A DNA stretch of 64,000 nucleotides, from assembly GCA_034401795.1 (NCBI GenBank), contig CM067373.1:35251443-35315442 (forward strand), read 5' to 3'. This document shows positions 1 through 10,014 of the stretch, one piece after another. The position numbers and the translations under genes are program-made. Numbering within the stretch: position 1 is the first letter of the stretch; the number at the start of each line of letters is the position of its first letter. The notes below the pieces were generated by a model. That model saw only the letters and a list, made by a program, of their open reading frames with translations. It had not been told where the DNA came from and made no database searches. Source of the stretch: Chaetoderma sp. LZ-2023a. Taxonomy: Eukaryota; Mollusca; Caudofoveata; Chaetodermatida; Chaetodermatidae.

Positions 1-737
1 TGAGTTATAGGCATGTTCTCTGATACTGCACCCACATGTTCTTCTAATAATGTGTCATCATACACATCATCATGTTGTTGACGACTTTGGCCATAGACAA
101 GAATGTCATCAACTAAAACCTCGGTACAATTGAGACCTTCCAAGTTTTCATTCATTTTCTTCTGGAAGATTTCCTGAGCTGAAACTAAACCAAAAGACAT
201 TCTAGTAAATCGCCATCTTCCAAAGGGTGAATTGAAAGCAGTTAGCTTGCTACTTTCGTCATCTAATTTGATTTGCCAGTAGCCAGTTTTAGCATCAAGT
301 TTACTGACAAACTTGGCCCCAGCTAATTTGTGTGTGATGTCTTCTATGGTGAGCAATGGATAGTACTCTCTTTTAATGTTTTCGTTTAATTGTTTTGGAT
401 CAATACAAATTCTGATCTTTTCGGCATCTTTTTAGCCGACTGCGACCGTTGAATTTATCCAGTAAGTGGGTTCATCAACCCCTTAAATAACACCCATTTT
501 CTCCATACATTTCAGTTCATCGTGAACTTTATCTTTCATACCAATAGGGACTCTACGTGGTGGTTGTATTACTGGCCATGCATCCAATTTGAGCTTGATT
601 TTTGCTTCACCTTGTAAGGTTCCAATCCCTGAAAATACATCTTTATATTGACCCAAAACACTTTGTTTTGTTAGGTCTGTGTTTTCCGGATTGATGGTTT
701 CATTTTTGACCGTCATGACAACTTTAATTAGATTCAA
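1..737 (-). pseudogene. Ty3/Gypsy reverse transcriptase fragment
   Basis: RNA-dependent DNA polymerase domain of a Gypsy-type pol, N-terminal and palm/fingers part. An intact stretch at 483-737 gives the segment that leads into RT (VFSGIGTLQGEAKIKLK, then PPRRVPIGMKDKVHDEL). Below it the same frame continues through two in-frame TAA stops (about 482-484 and about 432) into the classic motifs: KLDAKTGYWQIKLDD (about 260-305), FGLVSAQEIFQKKM (about 160-205) and the catalytic VDDILVYG (about 85-110), matching the family box LDDILVYS. The frame stays open to position 1. The two stops make it non-functional as it stands. The assignment to Ty3/Gypsy rests on motif wording and on the upstream protease and zinc-knuckle gag. 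Confidence 0.88.
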
Positions 738-760
738 CTGTCTACATGCATTTAAACCTA

Positions 761-1063
761 TTAGTGGTTTAGAGGTGTGTCAATAACATAAAAATCAAGG
801 TCTTGGGATTTGTCTTTGTACCTACATGTGACTGTACATTTACTCACTACATCAAGTTTCTCACCACCATAACCGGTCAATTTTGCAAGGCCTTTAGTTT
901 TCAATTTGTGACCATTTAGTGACTGATTATATATATGCAATGGTATGCAATTTACTTGCGCACCTGTGTCTAATTTACTTCCGACTGACAAATCAACAAA
1001 AGCTTCATCAGCAGATTTGTTATTTTCAGCAACAGTCCCCAGAAATAGTTTCAAAATTATCAA
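761..1063 (-). pseudogene. Gypsy-type aspartic protease (retropepsin) fragment
   Basis: Retroelement protease that would cleave the gag-pol precursor; works as a dimer with one catalytic Asp per subunit. The signature DTGAQVNCIPL, the usual D-T/S-G active-site loop, lies about 33 residues into the open stretch, followed by a beta-rich segment and FYVIDT near the end, as in Gypsy proteases just before the RT leader. The frame breaks after FYVIDT. The expected continuation (PLIGLNAC, a match to the family's I-L/I-G strand) appears in a shifted frame between 738 and 760 and runs into the RT leader. This means the protease and RT were once one pol frame, now separated by a small indel. Confidence 0.82.
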
Positions 1064-1108
1064 GATCTGGTTGATTTGACGTTACACGGGCGATTCTACG
1101 TGCATGTT

Positions 1109-1733
1109 TTAGAACAGTTCAACACATCTTTGCGAAATGATTGGGATTTTTGCACTTATTGCATAATTGTCCAGTTGCAGGGCATGTTTCACTAGGGTGA
1201 TGCTGACGTCTGCCACATTTTTTACATGTACCAGTTTTTGCTTAGACCGGTAGTCATGGTAACTTTGCGCTGCATTGGACGCTGCTGGTGGGGCTTGTGT
1301 TTTACGCTTGTGCTTTACTAAGTTCACTTCTTGCGTTGGATTCAAAAGTTTGAACTGTTCCGTGGATATTTCATGTTCTTTAGCTATTTTTATTGCTTTA
1401 GCTAGAGTCAAGTCATTCTCTAACAACAGTTTTTCTTGAACAACTTTAGAACATGATCCCATCAAGATTTTGTCTTTAATCACATCATCGGTGTCGTGAA
1501 ATTCACAGTCCCTTGAGATTAATTTCAGTTCAGTAACCCATTTGTCAACTGGTTCCATGACACCCTGATAAAACAGCTTTCTCTGTATTGACGTATTCTT
1601 TTTGGGATAGCAGAATGCCTCAAATCTCGCTAGTAGCTCATTAGGCTTTTTACAATCAGCTTCTGAGAGTTCTTGATTTGTTCTCCATGAACGACAAATA
1701 TCCCTACCTCGTTGGCCAATACTGATTTTAAAA
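1109..1733 (-). pseudogene. Gypsy gag: C-terminal capsid part plus two CCHC zinc knuckles
   Basis: Structural RNA-binding protein of the retrotransposon. From 1733 down to about 1250 the minus strand gives a capsid-like region: the FEAFCYPKKN segment typical of Gypsy gag, then MEPVDKWVTELKLISRDCEF and LTLAKAIKIAKEHE, matching the family pattern of a V-T-D/E-L-R-L stretch followed by LTL-x-K-A-I. After a frameshift near 1245 the strand encodes two zinc knuckles at about 1122-1232: CKKC...H...C and CNKCKNPNHFAKMC, the second a textbook CX2CX4HX4C. The region begins abruptly at the DIRS A junction, where the missing N-terminal part has been displaced about 8.6 kb to the right. Confidence 0.85.
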
Positions 1734-2060
1734 AACCCAACAGACCCCCCCTTGTGGGTTGGTCTGTAGTTTTATTAACCACTATAAAACATACTTACCG
1801 TTCAATCACTACTTGCTAAATCTGCTACTCTGCATTTAGTCACCAGAATAAGATTTTTATGCTTGCTTACATACCTCCATATGCCTATTCCATTTCAATA
1901 TATACCCTCAACCAGGCTACTGGTAGGGTACACCCCCCAGCATATGGCCTGATAGAGACTGCCACCAGTATGTACTCACTCCTTGGTGACACCTGTTACT
2001 AAGCATGCCTGCGCATGCGGATTGGAGCCCAAATAGGAAACACAGATTCCCTTTTCTAAA
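1734..2060. repeat. DIRS A left (3') terminal inverted repeat
   Basis: About 300 bases here are the reverse complement of 10015-10294. Shared landmarks are CAATCACTACTTGCTAAATC near the end, ACCAGGCTACTGGTAGGGTA, TGTACTCACTCCTTGGTGA and GCATGCCTGCGCATGCG. The outermost about 45 bases (AACCCAACAG to ATTAACCACT) differ from the right end, as in DIRS elements where the two termini carry different outer extensions that are both represented in the internal complementary region. Copy B carries the same repeat at 28329-28610. Confidence 0.9.
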
Positions 2061-2127
2061 TTTAAGTGCCAAATATTACAAACAGATTCTCAAACCATTC
2101 CCACGCGGGGTGGCTAAGGCCGGGTCA

Positions 2128-2265
2128 TAGTGATCGAACGGTAAGTATGTTTTATAGTGGTTAATAAAACTACAGACCAACCCGCGAGGGGGGGGGGGGG
2201 GGGTCTGTTGGGGGTTGTTATTACACCACAAAACATCTATACCGTTCAATCACTACTTGCTAAAC
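2128..2265. repeat. DIRS A internal complementary region (ICR)
   Basis: The first half (TAGTGATCGAACGGTAAGTA onward to the G run) is the reverse complement of the element's left terminus. The second half (GTTGTTATTACACC onward to CACTACTTGCTAAA) is the reverse complement of the right terminus. The two meet at a 16-G run (2188-2203) and TCTGTTGGGG. In DIRS-1 the ICR serves as template to complete the linear copy's ends before circle formation. Its place next to the recombinase-side terminal repeat fits the family. The long G run is likely slippage. Confidence 0.88.
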
Positions 2266-2477
2266 CCGTAGATTTGGTCAGTGCCCCACTTAAAACCTTT
2301 GGTGGGTGGAGATTTGAGAATCGTTAAACAAGGATAAAAATTAAACAAATCATATCCAAATGTTAATAACATAACATAATAGTGCATCTTAATCAATCAC
2401 ACACTGATTATCAAACAAGGAAAACTTTAAACTTAAAGAAATAAATAAAACCAAAGAAAACTCTCACAGATGCAGTC

Positions 2478-3722
2478 TTAACGAAAATGGCGGGATGTGC
2501 TTGGTAAATGGTCTTCAGCTTTTCTAGTTAAAATCGTAATATTACGAAAAAAGGAGGCCGCTGCACTCTGATCCTTTAAATAAAAGGAGGTAAAAGTAGA
2601 CTCAGATATCCAGCCTGCGACCTGCATGACCTCATCTAAAGAAGAGCCAGCGAAAAGAGTGAAAGAGGTAGTCATTCCCCTAACATCGTGAGCTTTTACA
2701 TGAGATAGATTAACTTGTTCAGGAGAAGCAATCTCGTAACAAAGTTTGATGGTCTCACAAATCCATCTGGCAATCATAGCCTTAGAGACTGGTCTGGCTA
2801 CCTCATCCGCGTACGGAACCCATAAATGGGATGGATCAGACCTTTTAAATTTGGTTCGGCGCTTGTAAACCTTTAATGTCCTGACAGGACACCAAAATTT
2901 GTCAGATGGCGAAAAGAAAGATAACGATTTTAAAATGATCTGTTTAGCTGGGAATCGGTTAGACTGTCTTCGATAAAAAATCCCTTCTGCGATATAAAAG
3001 TAAACTGTCCCGAGAAACGATAAATCTATCCTTTTCGGCGAAAACAGCATGAATTTCTGAACGTCTTCTAGCAGAAGCAGATGCAACAAGAAAAACACCC
3101 TTAAAAGTTAAAAGTTTTATACTAATAGAAGCAATAGGTGCAAAATGGTGGCCTGCCAAAACCTGAAGAACCAAGGCCAAATTCCAGGAAGGCAAAGGCT
3201 TAGCTACTGGAGGACAAATATTGCCCAATCCTCTGATAAAACCATTATGAATCTTCGTATCCTTTACACCAGCATTCAAAAGACAGGGAAGCAAAGAAGC
3301 CAAAGAAAATCTATAACCCCTGACTGTGTTAGCAGATAACTGTAAAGAATCAAAGAGAAAAGATAAAAAAAATCTAACACCTGGGGAATAGAAACAGAAT
3401 CAGGCATGAGACCATGTTCTGAACACCATTCTCCAAAAATTTTAAGTCGATCCTTTTAAACTTGACGGGTCGACTCTGTCCTGGCAGAATCAATAATTTC
3501 CTGGGATCTGGAAGAAACTTTAATCTCAGGGATTTGATGCTCGATATCCTCCAAACACACAGACTGAAGATTTCTGTGTTTGGATGAAGACACGTGCCCC
3601 TTACTTAAGAGAGAAGATCTGGAGAGACTCGAAAGAGATGAGGGAAGTCTACCAGGAGATTGAGAAGGTCTACGAACCAGATCCACTTTGGCCAAAGGGG
3701 AGCTATCAGAAGAACTTCGCAA
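2478..3722 (-). pseudogene. DIRS A tyrosine recombinase (YR)
   Basis: Site-specific recombinase expected to insert the circular DNA copy. The N-terminal core-binding part reads from about 3722 to 3300 in more than one frame. The catalytic domain begins with SARRRSEIHAVFAEKDRF (about 3035-3095), holding the first catalytic Arg. In the next frame it continues through YKRRTKFKRSDPSHLWVPY to AHDVRGMTTS (the H-x-x-R box, about 2675-2705) and AGWISESTFTSFYLKD, whose Tyr is the expected nucleophile (about 2580-2625). All R-H-R-Y landmarks are visible, but at least one frameshift near 2960-3100 and others upstream break the gene. It ends at the TAA read from 2478-2480, about 200 bases before the ICR, so it is the last gene of the element, as in DIRS. 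Confidence 0.88.
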
Positions 3723-5560
3723 AACTGGTCACTAACTGTCTTCAAAACTAAATGAATCAGGATTGTTGGAGGGAACGCATAAGTGAACATTCCTGTTCTG
3801 GACTGAGACAGGGCATCCACCGCTAGCGCCTGACTATCTGAAAAGATATCTGGGCATTCAGACAGGTCACAAACAGATCTACGTGGGGATGATCCATAAG
3901 CTTTAAAATCGCTCTGGCAACTGATGTCTTTAACTGCCACTCTGTGTGGCTGAATTTGCTGGGATGTGACAGCTGGTCCACAAGAGTGGACACTAGAAAT
4001 ATCTGATTCTTGCGGCACCACAAGCGAAGGTTCCAAACCTCCATACAAAGGAGGGAGGATCTCGTTCCCCCGTCTGTTGATATAAGAAACCACCGTCGAA
4101 TTGTCCGATCGAATCGAGACTTTGAAGCCCTTTACTCGATCCGACCATGATAGGACAGCCTTCTTGACAGCCCACAATTCCAAGATGTTGATGTGAGCTG
4201 TCGACTCCTCCAAAGACCAAAGACCGGAAACCGACAGGAGTCCCAGACCACTCTCCATCCCTCCTGGTATGCGTCTGTAAAGATAATCACCTGAAGGAGG
4301 ACTTGACCAGAGGGACACCCCTCAGAAGCAGAGAACGATCTTTCCAAAAATCTAGATGGGGAATTAAGTGATCTGTTATGGGAATCTGATGACAAATGGA
4401 GTGAATTGACTGCTTCCATAGAGACATCAAGTACATTTGAAAGGGTCTTCTCATCAGCGCTGCCAAAGGAATGACATTCTCGACGCTGACCATCAAGCCT
4501 ATCACCCTGAGGAAGAATCTTGCTCTGACCGTGTAAGAAGTTGACAGAATGTCCATTGCCTATGAAATAGCTTCTACTCTTGGATCTGAAGGAAAGACTA
4601 GGCCCTAAGCCATATCGAAAGAAACGCCTAGGTGCGTGAAGACTTGAGAGGGAACTAGACTTGACTTTTTGAGATTGAAAATCCAACCTAGGCTGCATGC
4701 CAGACTGCAAACCTCTGGAATGACTTCTGAAAGAATTGAGGAAGACTTTGCTTTTATTAATCAGTCTTCTATATAAACATGAAGATGGATAGAACGACGG
4801 TGCAAGATTCCTGCCACGGCTGAAACTAGATGAGTGAAGAGAAAGGGGGCTGTGGTCAAGCCGAAGGGCATGGCTCGAAATTGCCATACCCGATCCTTGT
4901 AGGCAAACCTCGTGAACCTTTGGAAATGGGTGGATAAGCATATGGAAGTAGGCATCCTTTAGATCTATGGAGGAAGTCCACATGCCTGGATCTAGACTGG
5001 CAATGATCTGGGAGATGGTCTCCATTTTGAACTTTGGGGTTAAAATAAGGTTTAACCTTTTCTGACAGATTGATGATAGGACGCCAACCTCCTGTTTTCT
5101 TGGAAACTAAGAAAATGGTTGAGTAGTAGCCCGGCTTTAAACTCCAAAGGGGAACCTCTTCTATGGCCTCCTTGACAATCATGGACTCCAACTCCTCTTC
5201 TAAGGTCACCAACTTCTCCAGATTGGAAGGAACTGGTGTCCACTTGGGAATAAGAGACAGAGGAGGAGGATGAAGGATCCAAGAAGGTGCAGCGAATCTG
5301 ATTTACAAGCCAGGAGTCCTGAATGAGGGTATGCCAAGTCTCCCAGAACAGAGACAGGTGCCCTCCAACTGGCAAGCTGGGCAAATGGCACTGGACCGAC
5401 GGATCCGAAGGCACAAGAAGAGGAAGGGAAGAGACTGGAAGAGGAAAGACAGCTGGATCTACCCGGGCGGAGGCCATACCTTCAAACTTCTTACTCTGAA
5501 AACCTCTGAAAGATGACTGACCTCTGGACCTTGAACTAGGTCTACGAAAATAAGCTTGGT
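3723..5560 (-). pseudogene. DIRS A reverse transcriptase-RNase H with methyltransferase-like tail
   Basis: Replication polyprotein, read in several frames. RT: FLVSKKTGGWRPIINLS (about 5060-5110), SIDLKDAYFHMLIHP (about 4915-4965), FGLTTAPFLF (about 4845-4875) and the catalytic box, which here reads VYIED followed at once by TGA near 4755. The same site in copy B is VYIDDWLV, so copy A has lost one catalytic Asp. RNase H: FTDAYQEGWR (about 4265), HINILELWAVKK (about 4165-4200) and IRSDNSTVVSYINRRG (about 4065-4115). Downstream, YAFPPTILI and LLIAPLWPKW (about 3690-3790) match the segment described as a Dam-like methyltransferase in DIRS elements; that name is from family knowledge, not from a catalytic test. 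Many frameshifts. Confidence 0.85.
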
Positions 5561-5576
5561 CCAGCCTCCCATCGAA

Positions 5577-6087
5577 TTAGGGAGTAAGAGAAAAGTCCTT
5601 AGAATGAACATCATTCACATAGAAGTCTAACATGTCAACTACCAAATTATCAACCGGGAGGACCTGAGGAGACAATGAGGAGGCAGAGGATGAAAGAGCA
5701 GACCCAAAAGAAGGAGGGTCTATAGAGAATTCATCCTTGAGAGGAAGAGAAAGACTAGAAGCAATCCGCCTATAAGCCAGGGACCAGTCCTCTGAAGAGG
5801 CCCTGACAGGACAAAACCTCTTCAGATCCCTGGCCCTGACTGATTTAGGAATTGAAGAAAATGAAGAATGATTAGGAGAAGATTGATGAGAAGAGTCACA
5901 ACAGACGAAAGAGTCAAGAGTTCTAGAAGAAAGAGGAGAGCAAGGCCTCCTAGACGCTTGAAGAGTAGACACACGCAAAGAATCGGAAACTGAGGAAAAT
6001 TGGTCAGAAAGAATTGGGTCAACGTCACTCTGCTGACCAGAAGACAAGGGAGTTAGAACCAGACCACTAGCCGAAATCCTAGATAGA
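5577..6087 (-). pseudogene. DIRS A gag-like protein, C-terminal part
   Basis: Serine-rich structural protein of the element. The open stretch ends at 5577 and contains SVRARDLKRFCPVRASSEDW and SLSLPLKDEFSIDPPSFGSA, followed by VDMLDFYVNDVHSKDFSLTP. Copy B has the same segments at 32340-32780, so this is the conserved C-terminal block of the family-1 gag. The N-terminal rest is displaced to 7653-9450 by the LINE at 6099-7641. The true product cannot be enzymatic on present evidence: no catalytic motif is seen, and the composition (Ser, Pro, Leu rich) suits a nucleocapsid-type protein. Confidence 0.7.
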
Positions 6088-6098
6088 ATGGAAACTCG
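6088..6098. repeat. LINE copy 1 target-site duplication, left
   Basis: ATGGAAACTCG, repeated exactly at 7642-7652. It belongs to DIRS A gag and marks the 5' (truncated) end of the LINE. Confidence 0.9.
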
Positions 6099-7641
6099 CA
6101 TCAGCCATGCTATTCTCACTGTCCACCAAAACCAAGGTTGGCAATCTGACACTGGGCGGTACTCCACTCGAATACGAGGACCAGCAGACATACCTGGGAG
6201 TCACATATGACAGAAGATTAACATGGAATGAGCACATCCAGAATGCAGAGGCAAAGGCCAGAAGAAAGCTAAACATCATGAGGAAGCTGGCAGGAACAAA
6301 GTGGGGTGCCAATGAAAGGATCCTCAAGACCATCTACCTAGGTGCCGTACGACCACACCTTGAGTATGGATCCAGCTCATGGATGACAACAGCTAAATCT
6401 CATCAACAGAACCTCGACAGAGTACAAAACCAGGCACTGCGCATCATCACTGGTGGAATGAGATCAACACCAATAGAAAAAATGGAGCAGACAGCAGGCA
6501 TCCCCCCACTTGGTAAAGGAAGGGAATGCAAAGCACTGATCCAAGCTGCAAAGTTCAAATCGTTCAACAACCACCCGATGAAGATCAGGCAAGCACAGCT
6601 GTCATCAGGAAGACTTAAAAGATCAAGTTTTGTAAAGAGACAAAAGCACTTCAAAGGAAACACCAAGAGATGTTGCCAGCACAAATAGAAGATCCAAACC
6701 ACACCCTTGATCCTCCACCCTGGGAAAACAAACTAGAGAGCATAGCTATTCGCACCACAGTACCTCATCTCACAACCAAAAATGAACACAGTGATGTGAG
6801 CAAGAAGGCCCTGACCCTAGCCATGCTGGAAGAAATGTACCCTCAGGAGACATGGATAAGGATCTACACAGATGGATCAGCCAAAGATGCAATTAGGAGC
6901 GGAGGTGCCGGACTGCACATACAGTATCCAAACGGACAACATGAGTCAGCTGCAATACCGACAGGCAAACACTGCACAAACTACAGAGCTGAAGTCGAAG
7001 CACTGGTTCATGCAGCTAATACCATCAGCAGAACAGCAGACCCTATTGCACAGATTGTCTTTTTATCTGATGCCCGCTCCGTCCTTGAGGCTATCACCAA
7101 AGGTAAGCTGCCACAACTTGAAGAAGCACTACAAACCATCAAATGCTTTCGGATAGCACTGCAGTGGATCCCCTCATACTGTGGAGTCCAAGGAAATGAG
7201 GAAGCAGACAAGATGGCAAAGGTGGGTGCAGAAGAGAATCAGACAGAAAACATGGTTACGCATACAGAGATGAAGACTATCATTAAGTCCCTCTATAGAA
7301 CACCTCAATCAGAAGATGCCTACCATCATCTCTCGAGGCCAGAGCAAGTGACCATTTTTCGTCTCAGAACTGGACACAACAGACTAAACCAACACATGTA
7401 CAGGCGGCTCCACCTTACGACATCGCCCGCTTGTCCTTGTGGAGAAGCAGAACAGACCACAGAGCACATACTTCAATGTTGCAGTACGTATCAGCTGCTG
7501 AGAGAAGAGATCTGGCCTTTGTCAACCTCTATTCTTGAAAAGCTGTATGGGCCTGTGGAAGAACTGCAGAAAACCACAGATTTCATCTTGAGAACGGCTC
7601 TCCAAGTGTGATACCAGCGATCGAAAAGAAGAAAGAAGAAG
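6099..7641 (+). mobile_element. 5'-truncated non-LTR retrotransposon with RNase H, copy 1
   Basis: Insertion into DIRS A gag, opposite in strand to its host, bounded by an exact 11-base duplication. Only the C-terminal end of the polyprotein is present (post-RT region and RNase H), which is normal for target-primed reverse transcription that stopped early. The 3' end is not a poly(A) tail but an AAG-rich run right after GATACCAGCGATCGAAAAG. The same 3' sequence ends copy 2 (38135-41935, minus strand). Protein identity between copies looks very high by eye, so the family was active recently relative to the rest of the window. Confidence 0.92.
6107..7611 (+). pseudogene. LINE copy 1 polyprotein end: post-RT region and RNase H
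   Basis: Carboxyl part of an RT-RNase H LINE polyprotein. The first open stretch (6107-6688) holds the segment after the RT palm (YLGVTYDRRLTWNEHI, then GAVRPHLEYGSSSW). The second (6670-7611) is RNase H: IYTDGSAKDA (first Asp), TNYRAEVEALVHA (Glu), FLSDARSVLEA (second Asp) and GNEEADKMAK (last Asp), then a Cys-rich tail (CPCGEAEQTTEHILQC), common in such LINEs. Compared with copy 2, a single base is missing near 6632, which breaks the frame, and the conserved His before CGVQGNEEAD is Tyr here (IPSYCG against IPSHCG). The stop at 7609-7611 is shared by family logic. Clade within the RNase H-bearing LINEs (I/Nimb/Ingi-like) not resolved. Confidence 0.88.
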
Positions 7642-7652
7642 ATGGAAACTCG
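7642..7652. repeat. LINE copy 1 target-site duplication, right
   Basis: Exact second copy of the 11 bases at 6088-6098, directly after the AAG-rich 3' tail of the LINE. Confidence 0.9.
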
Positions 7653-9450
7653 AGCCGACACGAAAGAACGATCAAGGGAAGGATCCCTAACCACAGAAAA
7701 CAAGGAAAAATCCAGACCTGAATCAACAATTTGAAACTCTAACTCAGGAGAAAGCCCAACAGAAACTATAGGGTCACGATGACCAAAGGAGGAAGAAGGA
7801 GAAGAGGAAGGAGGAAGATAAGAATTAAGATGAACAGAAGATGAAGAAGAGGAAGAGTGAGCAGGATCCGAAGATCCTGGGAAGGAATTGATAGCAGGAA
7901 GGTGGGAAAACCCCAGAGGAGGAGGGATAGATGAGGGATGAAAAAGAGAAGAATTAGAAACATGGCTGGAGAAAAAAATCTCTAGCCGAAAGGGAAGAGG
8001 AAGAAGAAGGAAAATTCCTATGTCCCTGAACTTGAGAAAAACGAAAAAAAGGAAGCCCAGCATCAGAACCTGAAACTACATCACAAAAAGAAGAAGCAAA
8101 GGAACCTGAAGACGCATCAACACTAACTAACTGGGAAGGAGACTGAGAAGATCCAAAATCCTGAACCAAATGATCACGAAAATAATACGAGTCAGAACTA
8201 TCCCTAAGATGAGGAGAAAAACCGGAGCTAACCAAATTTCTATCGACCGAAACCTGACTCTTATCAACCAAATGGGAATCCGAAAAAATCGACCAGCTAG
8301 AAGAGGAACCTGTAAACCCACGAAACTCTTGACCGGATGAGCAAAATCTAATCCTGGAAGAAGAACCGGAAACCGGAAGCGGAAGTTGGCTCTGGGATAA
8401 GGCCTTAACCGGATCTTGCAGACCCTGATAATTGACCAAACCGGAAGTCTCATCAAAACCGGATGCTTAGCCGGATCTTGAAGCCTGGAAGAGCACCTCA
8501 AATGGGAAGCGGAAGAGATAACACCGGGATCAGAAATGGAAACGGAAGTGCGCCTACCGGAAGTCTGAAAATTAATCGGGTCCGGAAGAGCCACTAGAAC
8601 CGGAAGTACTAATACCGGAAGCGGAAATGGAAGTGGATAAAATCCTACCAGATGTCTAAAAATAAACAGGATCCTGAGGACCCGGTTGTCCAGAAAAACC
8701 GGAAGTCAGCCAGAAGTGGAAGAAGAACCAGAAACGGAAACGGGAAGTAGCCCCGGGTCCTGGAGCCCCGAATCTACTAAGCACAAACCGGAAGTGCTTG
8801 ACAAACCGGAAGTTACTGAACTTCCTGACAGGACTAAGATAGGAACAGGCAGTCTCTTAACATCTCTGGCTACCGGAATTACGGAAAACTTGACATTGGC
8901 ATAGGCGCATGAATTGCGGACTTCCGTCAGCGACACCACTGCATGAGGGTAATGCCCCTCCTCAAGAACTAGGTGTGTTTTGCCCGCTGACTTACTCGAA
9001 ACCACCTTTATGGGCCTATTTTTCTTCGAGTCCTTAGACTTCTGGGACCGAATCTCTTGACTGGACGTGAGAGAAGTTGGCTTCAACCTGCTGGTTCTCG
9101 TCCGACTCGTGTGAATCTTCTCTAGCCGCGCGAATGGCTGATGAAATCCGCTCGAGAGACTTGGTCAAGACGGTCGCAAAAGACTCAAATCTCGCAAACA
9201 GCTAAAACACCATCAAACTTAGACGAAGAAGCCACACCCGCGCTCCCCCCCTCTCCAGTGCTGGTGTAAAGATAAAGAAGTACTAGCAAAAGCCACAGCT
9301 TTAGACTTGGAAGCAACGGAGGGGGAGCGATCAGTGGGCAATGCAGACTTTGCCAAAAAATACTTAAAAGGCTTTAGAAATGGTCGACGACCATTCTTTA
9401 CCTATCCCGCACATCGTTAAAGGAGTACACATAGTACATTTTAGGCAAAC
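7653..9450 (-). pseudogene. DIRS A gag-like protein, N-terminal and middle part
   Basis: Read on the minus strand from about 9450. It starts with a Cys-rich stretch near 9370-9440, CLKCTMCTPLTMCGIGKEW, which in copy B is CLKCTTCTPLKMCGICKGW with all four putative zinc ligands. Next come KPTSLTSSQEIRSQKSK and VVSLTEVRNSCAYANVKFSVIPVA (about 8880-9080), then a long low-complexity Ser/Gly/Thr and Ser/Pro region down to the LINE insertion. Frames change several times (near 8700, 8440, 8060), so the gene is dead. The order of blocks is the same in copy B (31918-34751). No enzymatic motif is visible. Confidence 0.65.
8440..8820. promoter_or_regulatory. Cluster of CCGGAAGT octamers inside DIRS A gag
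   Basis: At least six exact CCGGAAGT octamers on the plus strand (near 8445, 8558, 8599, 8698, 8789 and 8806) plus several one-off variants. CCGGAAGT is the core bound by ETS-family factors such as GABP. The stretch also encodes Thr-Ser-Gly repeats on the minus strand, so the motif could be a by-product of coding repeats. Copy B has a weaker cluster at about 33780-34090. Regulatory function is a hypothesis. Confidence 0.3.
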
Positions 9451-10014
9451 ATGGCTTCCATACTCCACGGAGTGGACCCGATCGCACTTAGTCAATGTGC
9501 ATTTCACCTTCTCAACTGATTTAACAGACTCCTAAAAACGACAATAAAAATAGAGAATAAAGCATGCTGCTTTGAAAAACTTAAAAGAACTTTTCTAAAA
9601 TATTGAGTCTGAGATAAAGCAAACAAACGCATGCTTAGAAAAGGCGGGAAAATTCAAATCCAAATATCCCTAATAAAAGAGGACTACAAGATTTCTTAGG
9701 GATATAATATATGTTAGATATAAGTGAATGTAATGGAAGAGTACTTGTAGGGTTAACAAATTATGATGATGATGGCTTAGGCATGAGTGACTACCACGAA
9801 AACGGATTACTATCACGAAGACCGGTAACACATTCATAAAGAGTATAAAAACCATGAAAACTCAATAAACATAACTTATGGAGGTGGATAGACTTCATAT
9901 TAGGCATAATCCTGGACAGAAGAACTCTCAAATACGTACGCTGAACTCAGCGCAAAGCTATACAACTTAAACTGGAATATTTGCAGACTGTACTGCTTGC
10001 AGAATATTTGAAAA
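9451..10014. other. DIRS A 5' leader region, non-coding
   Basis: Between the gag start region and the right terminal repeat. AT-rich and without a convincing coding frame. It aligns in position and wording with 34752-35334 of copy B (for example the stretch TATAAGTGAATG... against similar text), so it is part of the element rather than host sequence. Confidence 0.6.

Larger units (their letters stand above)
1..1733 (-). mobile_element. Ty3/Gypsy-type LTR retrotransposon remnant (gag C-terminus, protease, RT), cut by the window edge
   Basis: Reading the minus strand from 1733 down to 1 gives gag with zinc knuckles, an aspartic protease and then reverse transcriptase, which is the gag-pol order of Ty3/Gypsy elements. 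All parts carry frameshifts or stops, so it is a dead copy. RNase H and integrase would lie beyond position 1. The missing gag N-terminus is found at 10295-10494, on the far side of DIRS copy A, so this element was the older resident that DIRS A entered. No LTR was recognised in the window. Confidence 0.85.

Noticed and set aside
1-1733. An endogenous retrovirus with envelope
   Set aside because: Motifs and zinc-knuckle gag fit Ty3/Gypsy retrotransposons; no envelope-like sequence is visible in the window.
7491-8063. Minus-strand frame crossing the LINE 3' end into DIRS gag as one gene
   Set aside because: The part before 7642 is LINE antisense; only the part after 7652 belongs to gag.
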